Shown here in pieces: positions 47,439-58,036 of a stretch of 64,000 nt of DNA. The position numbers and the translations under genes were made by a program. Every line of letters starts with the position of its first letter. Within the stretch, counting starts at the first letter, position 1. The stretch is from Entonaema liquescens. Taxonomy: Eukaryota; Ascomycota; Sordariomycetes; Xylariales; Xylariaceae. Under the pieces are notes generated by a model, which made no database searches, was not told the origin of the DNA, and worked only from the letters and a program-made list of their open reading frames with translations. The stretch lies in contig CADCSX010000023.1 in the NCBI GenBank assembly GCA_902805475.1, positions 2,418,001-2,482,000 on the forward strand, read 5' to 3'.

Positions 47439-50400
47439 ATGGTCAGGCTGCGCGAGATCTCGCGTACTGCGGCCTTCGCCTGGTCGCCCGGCACTACGAA
47501 GCCATTGATAGTTACCGGAACCCGAGCTGGAGCTGTCGACGCCGACTTCTCCGACGAGACGCAACTAGAGTTGTGGGATCTAAACCTTGACAACCAAGAA
47601 CAAGGACTTGAGCTTCAACCCATTGCGAGCATCGCAGCAGACTCAAGGTAAACACATTATACAAAAATAAGATTCTTGTAGGCCTATGGAGTTTTGCTGA
47701 CGGATCAATTCTTAGGTTCTATGATATCGCTTGGGGCCAACCTTCCGAAGACTATCCACAGGGCATCATCGCTGGTGCCCTCGAAAACGGTTCGCTCGAT
47801 CTCTGGGATGCCGAGAAACTCATTGCAGGAGAGTCTGACGCGTTAATATCACGAACTACGAAGCATACTGGTCCCATTAAGTCCTTACAATTTAACCCTT
47901 TGAGACCCCAAATCCTAGCCACCGCTGGCGCGAAGGGAGAATTATTCATCTACGATGTTCACGACCCTGAAAATGCCTTCCGACTAGGCACTGCTGCAGC
48001 TCGCTCGGATGATCTAGAATGTGTAGCGTGGAATACAAAAGTAGCACATATTCTTGCTACCGGAGGAACTGGTGGTTTCGTCACTGTTTGGGATTTAAAG
48101 ACGAAGAAGGCCTCACTAACGCTCAACAATAACCGAAAGCCCGTTAGTTCCATTGCGTGGGATCCGAACAATTCTACCAAGCTATTGACTGCTACTCCCG
48201 ATGATACTACTCCTGTCATCTTGTTATGGGACCTGCGAAACTCCAATGCACCAGAGCGAACACTTCAAGGACACGAACAGGGTGTTCTCTCGGTGTCTTG
48301 GTGCGAGCATGACGGTGATATCCTGATTTCGTCTGGCAAGGACAATAGGACGTTAGTTTGGAATCCTCAGACAGGCGAACGTTATGGAGAATTCCCTGAA
48401 GTTACCAACTGGACTTTCCTAACCCGATTCCACCCTCATAATCCTAGTATTTCGGCGACTGCGTCCTTCGATGGGAAAATTACAATCCAAACCCTCCAAA
48501 ACACAAACCCCTCGGCTGTACAGAGCACAACCCAGAACAGCTTAGATGGCGAGGACTTTTTCACACAGGCCCAGAGGCAGCCTCAGGGCGCAGCTTTCTC
48601 CTTAACAAAGGCACCAAGATGGCTAGAAAGGCCCGTTGGTGTTTCGTTTGGATTTGGTGGGAAGCTCATCATCTTTAAGGCGAATCCTCATCAACCTGGC
48701 CACAAGCGCTCCTCGAAGATTGAGATTTCCCACTTTTCTGTAGACTCGGACATCGGCAGCGCGACTGAGAAATTTGAAGAGTCGCTCAAGTCCGGCGACG
48801 TTACGGCTATATGTGAATCGCACATAGAGCAAGCCCAGACGGAAGAAGAGAAAGCTGACTGGCGCGTCCTGGAAACTCTACTTGCTGAAAACCCACGAAA
48901 ACAAATTGTGGAGTATCTTGGATTTAACGAGGAGGAAGCAAACAACGAATCCCCTAACGGCGTAACTGAGGACACTTCTGAGACCAAGGAGCCCGAGCCA
49001 GAGAAGTCTAGCCTAGGTGTAAAGACTCATAAGAAACGTATCTCGACTTTCTTCTCCGATGGGGGTGAAGGTGAGAGTGAGGACTTCCTAGCGAGTCTAT
49101 CAGCCACAAAAGGTGCTAAAACGGATAATCCTTTCCATTTGTTTGGTGAAGATGATACAGGTGTAGAGAAGCAGATTACAAAGGCCCTAATGTTGGGACA
49201 ATTTGAGAAAGCAACCGAAATCTCTTTGAAGGACGGCCGTATTGCGGACGCCTTCATAATTGCCAACTGCGGCGGAAAGGAGCTTGTTGACAAGGTCCAA
49301 TCCACTTACTTATCCCAAAAGACTGGCATTCCAAGCTATCTAAGACTCCTAGGTTCTGTCATTGTTAAGAACCTATGGGATGTAGTTTACAATGCCGATC
49401 TGGCTGACTGGAAGGAGACTATGGTGACGCTCTGCACATTTGCGGACCCGACCGAATTTCCTGATCTATGCGAAGCCTTGGGAGATCGCATCCTCGAATC
49501 CGGATCTCGAAAGGACGCCTCCTTCTGTTACTTGGTTGGCTCTAAGCTCGAGAAGGTCATTGATATCTGGGTTGCCGAGCTGGAAGAAGCTGAGAAAGCC
49601 GGATTGGCTGAGGCTAACGATTCTACTTTCTCTATTCACGCAAGGTCTCTCCAGCATTTCATCGAGAAGGTTACAGTGTTCCGCCACGTAACAAAATTCC
49701 AAGATACTGAGACAAGTCTTGCCTCTGGTTGGAAGCTATCTTCGCTTTATGACAAATATATCGAGTATGCAGACATTGTTGCGGCCCACGGCCAACTAGA
49801 AGTTGCACAGAAGTACTTAAGTCTTCTACCATCGAAGTATGACGCTGCCGATATGGCCCGCGAGCGTGTGCAACTAGCGACGCAAAAGGTAGCTCCCCAA
49901 CCCGCTGCCAGACAACCAGTTCAGAGGCCCGCTGTGGCTACCCGTGTATCTTCTCGAGCACCGTCCGTGGCTGGAGGATATCAACCGCCTCAACCAGCTA
50001 CTGGTATCAGCCCTGCCAATCCTTATGCGCCGATTACCCAGACTCCCGCAGCAAATCCTTACGCTCCACCACTTGCTAGCAATCCTTATGCCCCGCAAGG
50101 ATATCAACCACCACAGCCGCAACAGGTTCAGGTACCTCAGCATCAAGGGTATGGTCCTCCGCCGACATCTTTCGGTGCTCCCCCAAGGACATCAACTCCG
50201 TCAACCAAACCCCCTCCAAGAGCTTCGGATGTAGGAAACTGGAATGATGTTCCCTTGGTAACGAAAGCACCTCCGCGAAGAAATACACCAAGCGCTGCTA
50301 TCACATCACCATTTCCTAACCAAGCGAATCAAGCGATACCTCCGCCACCGCAGAGTCCGTATGGTTCTCAACGCGGAGTAGCAACGCCGCCGCCTCCCTC

Positions 50401-51303
50401 CTAAAGGTCCGGCCGGGAGGATAACATCTCCCCTTGGCGGTCCTCCTCAAGCTGGTCAACTACCACCTCCCCTCGGCCGGGATCAACTGCGGCGCAAAAC
50501 TACGCACCACCTCCTCCAACCCAGACACAAGGAGGTCCCGGTATGCCTCCACCTCCAATGGGCCATGTTGTCCCTAGAATGTCTTCGCCTTACAACCCAC
50601 CGCCAGCGGGAGCTCCGCCTACGAGCCGATACGCCCCAGCACCGGCACCTCAATCCCTTGGTAATCTCCCCCAGCAGGCTGGCATAGCTCCCCCACCTCA
50701 CGCTGGTCGAGCGCCGCCGCCGAATCCTTATGCGCCGCCTCCCCAGGCAGCCCCCTCTCACAATCAATATGGCCAATCCCCGTACGGTGCTCCACCAGTA
50801 CAACAAGGGCCACCTTCTACCGGCCCCCCGTCAAGCGTCGGTCCGCCACCAGCAGCGACTTCGCCTGCACCCCCACCCCAGGCTGCGGTACCACAGAAGC
50901 CCCGACACCCCGCGGGGGATCGCTCTCACATTCCTCCTAACGCCCAGCAATTGGTCGATATCCTGAGCCGCGATATGCAACGAGTAGCTGCCAAGGCACC
51001 GGCCTCGTTTGCCCCTCAGGTAAAAGATACGCAAAAACGGTTAGGTCTACTATTTGATCACCTCAATAACGAGGAGCTCGTGAGGCCGGACACTATCGAG
51101 CAGTTAACTCAGCTAGCTCATGCATTGGAGTCCAAGAATTACCCGGAGGCCCAACGCTTACAGGTAGAGATCCAACGAGACAAGACTGAGGAATGCGGTA
51201 ACTGGATGGTATGTCGAAATCTTTATTCACACAAGTATTCATGCTAACAAAACAATAGGTCGGAGTTAAACGGTTAGTCCAAATGAGCAAAGTTACGGCT
51301 TAA
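47439..51303 (+). CDS. SEC31: COPII outer coat protein Sec31
   Basis: Exons 47439..47647, 47716..51208 and 51259..51303 (introns 68 and 50 bp) give about 1248 aa. The N-terminal WD40 propeller is plain (LFIYDVHDPE, VTVWDLKTKKASLT, LWDLRN, VLSVSWCEHDGDILISSGKD). An alpha-solenoid with LPSKYDAADMARERVQL follows, then a long Pro-rich linker rich in NPYAP, and a helical C terminus ending WMVGVKRLVQMSKVTA. Sec31 forms the outer cage of ER-exit vesicles with Sec13 and stimulates Sar1. Within the linker the frame is broken by a TAA at 50402-50404. A +1 reading then restores sense until about 50471, where a second shift returns to the original frame. Because the two shifts cancel, the downstream reading is intact; see findings. 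Confidence 0.9.
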
Positions 51304-52180
51304 GGAACGAATCATGATACGGACTAGGTCGCGAACTTCGCGTAACACTAGAAAGCTACTTGGTATTCCTCGGGAAACTTACGGACGAATGAAAACCAAT
51401 TATCATGTTGACGAGTATATGTAGAGTTGTTACATAGATGGGTTAGCCGCCAAAAACTAAAAAAGTAGGGACCATTTTAATGTATTGTTGAATGCCTATT
51501 AGGCTATGTGTTCCTCAGTTTCGAGCAAAAGTTCTATACACCATGACTATGTGGCTCGTAGTAGGATCGCCAAGAGATGTTGGGTTGTCTGAATTAATGA
51601 TTAACGTCATAGCTTACTAATAATCTCACGTTTAGGTAAACCAGAAACTGGATACGTAGTATGTAGATGAGAGGCAAGGGATAATATTTCTAGTTCTGAG
51701 ACAAACATGCAAAAATGAGGTTGAGCAGCGGCGGATATCTCCGTTTAGGGATAGAAGCAGGAGTTATAGCGGAGCTAGGCCGGACTTTATGCATGGAAAG
51801 GGGTTAAGCATCCCCGGCTTGCAGAAATTGGGTCTGGTTATGTGAGCCGCTACGTCGTTAGGAACAGTTACTACTATATTTACGAAGGAATTTTTTACAA
51901 CGCGATACTAGGCAACCTCAACGATTATCGCTCTGTGGCTATGTTAAGTATATTGGGTGAGACAATTAGGCGTCATGTGTATATCGTATTTCTTTGTAAT
52001 CTATAGTATATAATATGCAAGGGGCCCATAAACCTCGGGATAGGGGGTTTTCTCGAAGATATAAAGAACTGGAACGAGACGTTGAGAGAAGTGTGATATT
52101 GTAGACTTACTCACCATCACATATACGTCTTCTAAAAACTGCTCGTAGCCTCTGAAGTCACTTATACCAGCGTGTTCAAG
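51304..52180. other. Intergenic region
   Basis: About 0.9 kb with SEC31 3' flank and the promoter of the SDR gene. Nothing else recognised. Confidence 0.5.
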
Positions 52181-53180
52181 ATGGGAACCACGGATGCCAA
52201 ACCGTACAACTTACCGGACGACGCAGTCTGGTTCAGTAAGTCTATATGTCCAAATTATATCAACGGAAGAGATCAGGATTGCTAACTTGCTATGAACAGT
52301 CACTGGTTGCTCCTCCGGTATGGGACAAGGGCTCGCTCAATACATCGCTACCAAGAAGCCCTCTCAGCGTGTAGTAGCTACAGCACGCAACCCGGCATCA
52401 CTATCTGACATCCCGGATAGTCCCAACGTCCTTAAGCTAGCGCTGGACGTGACATCTGTCTCCTCCATCGACGCTGCTTTCGACGCCGCCCTCGCGCAAT
52501 ACGGGCGCATCGACATCGTCGTCAACAACGCGGGGTACAACCTGATGGGCGACACGGAAGCCTCTCCATCCGGCAACGCCGGCGCGCGCGCTCTCCTCGA
52601 CACGAACTTCTGGGGCGCGGTGGACGTGTCCAAGCGCGCGCTCCCGATCTTCCGGGACGCGAACGCGACCACGGGCCAGCGGGGGGGCGTCATTCTCAAC
52701 ATCTCGTCGCTGGGGGGGTACCTCGGCAGCGCGGGGAATGCGTTCTACCACGCGAGCAAGTTCGCGCTGGAAGGGTTCGCGGAGAGCATCGCGAAGGAGG
52801 TCTTCCCCGAGTGGAATATCCACGTGTGCAATGTGGAGCCCGGTGGTGTGCGCACCAAGTATACTACCACGTCGCTGAAACGCTTCCCTAGACACCCGGC
52901 CTACGACCGCCCGGACGGCGCGACGACGCAGATGTTGGGGTTTATGGATATGCCGGAGCTGCATCAGGGGTTTGCTTCGCCGGAGGAGATTGCGGAGAGT
53001 ATTTATGCGCTGGTGGGGAGCGGGAGGAAGATCCCGATTCGGGTGCCGCTCGGGAAGGATAGCTGGGGCATGGTTATGGCGGAGACGGAGAGTGTGAAGA
53101 AGGGGTTGGAGGAGTGGAAGGAGTTTAGTTGCGCGCTGGGGAATCCGAATGTGGAGGATTTCGCGAAGTTTGTCAGATAG
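52181..53180 (+). CDS. Short-chain dehydrogenase/reductase (classical SDR)
   Basis: Exons 52181..52235 and 52300..53180, with a 64 bp intron (CTAAC branch), give 311 aa. The joint makes VWFITGCSSGMGQG, the cofactor-binding TGxxxGxG loop. The NNAG motif, ISS and the catalytic YHASK follow in order, so it is a complete classical SDR, probably NADP-dependent given the ARNP segment after the second strand. The substrate is unknown. The SDR resembles the retinol-dehydrogenase-like or 3-oxoacyl-reductase-like group common in moulds. From about 52440 onward the third codon positions are almost all G or C, with local runs such as GGCGCGCGCGCTCTC, clearly richer than neighbouring genes and than its own 5' part. 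Confidence 0.88.
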
Positions 53181-53743
53181 TGTAGTCAGTGAGGACTTGA
53201 TAGTCTGATATTAATGAAGTTAGGAGATATCACTGCGTTGGTCTTTTGGTTATGTATATTCGATATATTCTGATTGTTTCTCCTGTCTAGGCTAAATGTC
53301 CTAATCTTCGTAAATGCTTTTCTTCCCATACTCATTATCCTCGGTAGGATGATCGTATGGATGCGCTTGTCATTTTTTGTGACTGCTATGTTGCTTGGCA
53401 CCTTATGGTATCCTTTATTGCACGTGGAAATGAAGTCGTAAGCATAGGAGCCATGGCTTAATGCGAATATGAATGTCCAGTGACTTGAGCCTAACCTATA
53501 AGCTCAAATACCTACGCAAACCTGGTTGGTCCCAATATAATTGCTAATCTTAAGACTCAATCCTCTACACGACAAAATGTTAACTCAACTTATAATTTCG
53601 CTTGACTGAACTCCTTGGCATAGTGAAATAAGAAACAAAACAACTCAAAGGGGAGTATAGGGTTACTAGGGTAGTTGACCAGGGCATAGGAATTAATCAT
53701 CTTGTCTTTTTGGGGGTATCATTAGTAACATGCTCTAACTTCT
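53181..53743. other. Intergenic, convergent 3' regions
   Basis: About 0.56 kb between the stops of the SDR gene and SDE2. No feature recognised. Confidence 0.5.
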
Positions 53744-54604
53744 TTATTTCTTCTTCTCCTCCTCTTCATCAGAAGAGCTCATAAATTCGTCGTCTTCGTC
53801 AAATCCGGCAAAGGCTCTTGTAGCAGGCTTTTTTGACGTGGTATTTGTCGGTGGTGTTGGAACCTTTGAGCTGCTTGACGCCTCGGATTCTTCTTCGCTT
53901 GAGTCTTCGTCCATATTCTCCGTGGAAGCAGAGCCATGTGATGTACCGAATAAGTTATCCTTGTAGTTTCCTGCCTTGATAGCAGCAAGGACTGCTTCGC
54001 GCGTTCGCTCGCTAGCCTCTTCTTTATCTTCGACCCATTTGCCATCTAAACGACCCTTCGTGCTATTCTTGATTTCGTGTTCTCTCTCATCGGCGGCATC
54101 GACAATCTGCTGCCAACGCGCGCGTCGCTTTTCCTTCTCCTTCTGTTCCATCTCAGGTTTAATAGCAAGGTATTCGGCCAATGCCTTAGCCTCGTTAACC
54201 GTTCTTATTCGACGGCCATCCAGATTCCTACTAGATCCGTTTTCATCGCCGCGGTTCTTCTTCTTTTTCGAAGACATTCGACCACCGGCTGCTCGAAGCT
54301 GGGAGCCGAAACCACCTTTGCCACCGCATAGCGGAATTGATAAGCGGAGAGATAAGAATGCATCATCGGTGTCGCAAAGAGTAGAGACTAAATCCCTAGA
54401 ATTGGAGAGAATTTGTTTGTTTGATATAGTGGTTAAGATAAGTCGCGTATCTACTTGCGGTAATCTCTCCTCGATGCGATGGTGAAGGTCTGAAAGAGTC
54501 GCGGATGGAGGTATGGGAAGAGAAAGAGTAGGAGGTAGGCCTAAGCCTGAGAAGGTTGTTACAAAGACATTGATATTTTCGGGCGCCATTCTTATAGAAT
54601 TCAT
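53744..54604 (-). CDS. SDE2: Sde2, ubiquitin-fold splicing and genome-stability factor
   Basis: A single-exon frame of 286 aa from the ATG at 54604; a second ATG five codons later is an equally good start. The N-terminal ubiquitin-like domain ends at CGGKGGFGSQLRAAGGRMSS, which includes the GGKGG processing site cut by deubiquitinases to release active Sde2 with an N-terminal Lys. The middle is charged and helical (REAVLAAIKAGNYKDNLFG) and the C terminus is acidic and Ser-rich. In fission yeast, processed Sde2 joins the spliceosome and helps remove particular introns, and it supports silencing and telomere stability. It diverges from the eS10 gene across 483 bp. Confidence 0.92.
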   Translation of the reverse strand: MNSIRMAPENINVFVTTFSGLGLPPTLSLPIPPSATLSDLHHRIEERLPQVDTRLILTTISNKQILSNSRDLVSTLCDTDDAFLSLRLSIPLCGGKGGFGSQLRAAGGRMSSKKKKNRGDENGSSRNLDGRRIRTVNEAKALAEYLAIKPEMEQKEKEKRRARWQQIVDAADEREHEIKNSTKGRLDGKWVEDKEEASERTREAVLAAIKAGNYKDNLFGTSHGSASTENMDEDSSEEESEASSSSKVPTPPTNTTSKKPATRAFAGFDEDDEFMSSSDEEEEKKK

Positions 54605-55087
54605 ATGGCGATATGGGGGGATTCGCTGGGTGACGTATCTTGAGGTCTAGCTAGATTAAGGCGTCGCTTATAACGATGTTTAAATGTAAGGTGCTGGATT
54701 CGATGGAATGTAGATTGATGATTCTAGATGGCAGGATGGCTAAGTTCTAAAAGTGGATCTATCTTATCACTGCATGCCAAGTTTCTTATCTAAATGGGCT
54801 ATCCACTTCAGCCACAAGGTACCTGAGTTCAAGTGCAACTGAAGTGGCCTGTGCATAAAGACAAGCAGACAAGGGGCTGTCAATTTCCTTACATAAGCTC
54901 CCAATTGTGGCCCACCCCACTCAAATTCGTAGTGTCGCTTCCGTCTCCACCATAGGGTTTTTGCGCACAACCAAAAATTCCCTGGACCTTCAATCCATCG
55001 CAAAGTATCCATCAGCCTGTCGACTTCACATCAATCACGCCCACCCCCAACCAGTTCAACATCTTGTCAACCTAACCAACCGCCAAG
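54605..55087. promoter_or_regulatory. Divergent promoter between SDE2 and eS10
   Basis: 483 bp between the two start codons. The eS10 side has a pyrimidine-rich leader (CCTTCAATCC, CACCCCCAACC), usual for fungal ribosomal-protein genes. No Rap1- or Fhl1-type site claimed. Confidence 0.5.
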
Positions 55088-55738
55088 ATGCTGATTCCGA
55101 AGGCTGACCGCAAGAAGATCCACGAGGTTAGACGAGCTGCTCAATTCAATTTTGTAGAAATTCGAGAATTATCGAACTAACATTTTTTGTTCGCTTTATA
55201 GTACCTCTTCCGAGAGGGCGTGCTGGTCGCGAAGAAGGACTTCAACCTTCCTAAGCACCCCGACATCGACACCAAGAACCTCTTCGTTGTCAAGGCCCTA
55301 CAGTCGCTCGACTCCCGCGGCTACGTCAAGACCCAATTCTCCTGGCAATACTACTACTATACCCTCACCCCGGAGGGTCTCGACTACCTCCGAGAATGGC
55401 TTCACCTCCCCGCCGAGATTGTCCCCGCTACACACATTAAGCAGCAGCGATCGCACGCTCCTCCCCGAGGAATGATGGGTGAGGGCGAGCGTGAGCGCCG
55501 ACCATTCGGCCGTGGCCGTGGTGGTGACCGTGGAGACCGTGGCGACCGTGAGGGTGGCTACCGAAGACGGGATGCTGGTGAGGGCGGCAAGGAGAGCGGT
55601 GGTGCTCCTGGTGAATTCAACCCTCAATTGTGAGTTTCCCTCGGCAAGATCCCCCTTTTTTGTCTAATAATTATATACTTACTCTTAATTAACAGCCGTG
55701 GTGGATTCGGTCGTGGTCGTGGCGCTCCCCCTTCGTAA
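55088..55738 (+). CDS. RPS10: 40S ribosomal protein eS10
   Basis: Exons 55088..55126, 55202..55629 and 55696..55738, with introns of 75 and 66 bp, give 169 aa. The sequence MLIPKADRKKIHE joined to YLFREGVLVAKKDFNLPKHP, then SRGYVKTQFSWQYYYYTLT and EGLDYLREWLHLP, is unmistakable eS10, a winged-helix protein of the small-subunit head near the mRNA path. The C terminus is an RG/RGD-rich tail (GRGRGGDRGDRGDREGGY) ending RGGFGRGRGAPPS, as in mould rather than budding-yeast homologues, and a likely target for arginine methylation. The early first intron after 13 codons is typical of fungal ribosomal-protein genes. Confidence 0.96.
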
Positions 55739-58036
55739 GAAGCTTCTACTACTACTCTTGGAAATCCCTTCGACGCACATGGCGGCCGGGTATGGACATG
55801 TACTCTAGGGAATGGAGCACCTGCATAGTCTCACTTCTCTACACGTGATAGAAAACTCGTGGGAGGAACCTCGGAAGCACGGTTGGGAGTTATTAGGAGG
55901 CTAAATCCTCGGAAATCATCAATGAATTATGGACATGCTTTTGCTGTGAAGAGACTATAAAATTTCCCATTGAAACTGCTCAGATCGGTGAAATTTAATG
56001 GGGTGTAAGGAGATATATCCAAGCCGATACGAGCCGTACGATTAGCATGCAGGTGCCTACGAGCTATTAAGGAAGTATATGTTCTTCAAGTTCCAAAGAG
56101 ATGCATGCGATGAATTGCTTCCGGTGTTCATATTGCCAGTTTCCGATTAGTCTCGAACGTAGAGGGAAAAGGAGGTATTATATGTACTTATACCGAGGTG
56201 AATGACATGACTTTAATTCATCACCTTATCGTAAACAGTATTGGGAAGGAAGCTACCATTTATGTAAGTTGCTTCCATGTACCTTACCTAGGGTAAGGTA
56301 GGTATTCCAGTCTCGAAATTGCAGCACGGAGACTTCCGCCGGGCTCCGGTTCCACTGATTCCAGATCCCCACGGCGGCTTCCTCAATTGTCTACATTAGT
56401 AATAAAATTCTCGTAATTCTTGTCATATTGAAATTCGGTGAGGCTCCGCGAGATTTTCATCCTTAAGACAATAAACTGGACCATAATGGCGCGCTGATGT
56501 CCGGAAGATCTCTTGAATATCCCCATTTCATCCCGATGACGACCAATCGCGTTACGAAACATAGACACAATAAGGCACGGCTTGCGTACGACACTAGGTA
56601 ACCTTTACAGATTAGATCAATTCTTCGAGTGTGAGACCTTGCGCATCGGTCTTTCAAATCGGTTTTTATCGGTCAAGTCCATAAATACCTACATTGATAT
56701 TCGTTTGACTATCGCTATGATCCCCTACAAGTACGGATAGGCAATTCCAAATATGTCAATCCAAAGTTGGTTCTGTGCGGCCTCGACAAAATCTTAACCA
56801 GCACACGACCAATCTGAATTTTATCCCGATGCTATGCCTTCAGGCAAACTGTAAAGTTCCTACAACTGTAATAATTCACTCATGATGCCGAGGCGGCGCT
56901 CAACGTTAATGCGGTGTTACCTGATACACAATTTCGCATCCCGCAGCCTCGAGTCCGACTCGATTGGCTAATTGGTTTTAACGTGGGAGACTTACAAAAG
57001 CCCGACTACTAGGTAGTATATACTCCTATTTAAAGAAGTGTCGGCTAATCATGAGGGGTAACCTCATCTTAATGGACTGAGTTGGTCTCTTTGTAGGCTT
57101 TCTTACAGAATGACTTACACAGATCGCGGGGGTCAAGTGACATCCGGGCGCCTCCAATCTCAAGACTGTGAGACCGAGCCATCCGACCAAAGGTCGAAAA
57201 TTTGAAACTCATTCAACAATGACAAGGGTACAAATTGGTATAGTTATCGAGTTATAACTTAGGTACTCATATCGACCTAGACATATGGAATACCAACAGA
57301 CAACCTTCGACACGCTTCTTTTTTTCATAGGAAGCGCGAATAGTACTTCGAAATCCACGCAGGATGACGTCTAGGTCCCATTGGTAACACTTCTCCAGCC
57401 AAACATTTTTATCAGGCCATTTTACCAGCGCTGTGTCTTACCAAGCTAGTCAGCTTCTGCAAGGTAGATATTGCTCGAGTGGAGTCACTCACACGCGGAA
57501 CACTAGCCAGAACCAACTTCGACGTACTATGTAGTGTTTACGAGTCTTGGTTCTATCGAACTATACCTCCAGTGGATCTACTCCCGACTAGTTAACCCAA
57601 TCAACTAAGGTCTAGTTTGTCGGGATATCTGCGAGGTGAACGCATGCCGCTGGTTATGGCGGGGTGTAACAACATAGGTCTAAACTATTGCCCCTCCTTT
57701 CCCATCCTTTGTTTCTTGGTGGCATGGATAGCTTTGCAGACAAACTCATCATTGGATCCAATCCTATTAGAAAGTGTGAGTAATGGGTTGGGGTTTATGT
57801 CTGTTTCTCTCCCGCTGGAGACCTAATAAGAGGGCGGCATTCCCAAACGTCTTCGTTTTCCTTTAACTTCCTTCTTGACTAAACCAAACACCACGACCAT
57901 ATACACCTCAATTCTAACAAACAGCTTCCGTTGTTTGTTCTTTCTCTCAACTCCCTTCCATTGAAGCTGTCGTAAAGACTTCATACCTAAAATACCCCTC
58001 ATCCTCCAACAAACCTTTGAGTCTTCAAAAACCAAA
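55739..58036. other. Intergenic region, 2.3 kb
   Basis: No supported protein gene. Notable pieces are a perfect 9-bp inverted repeat, TACCTTACC / GGTAAGGTA with a 3-nt spacer at 56280-56300, and a decayed tRNA-Leu-like stretch near 57123-57210 (see findings). The last 200 bp are pyrimidine-rich and form the likely promoter of the dehydrogenase gene. Confidence 0.5.

Noticed and set aside
50370..50460. An intron removing the SEC31 stop codon
   Set aside because: Candidate donors (GTAGCA) and acceptors (AAAG, TCAAG) give either a 29-bp intron or a wrong downstream frame; compensating indels explain the sequence better.
52437..52964. 175-aa frame antisense to the first SDR gene
   Set aside because: It is open only because the SDR gene is GC-rich at third positions; the Arg/Val-rich product has no family signal.
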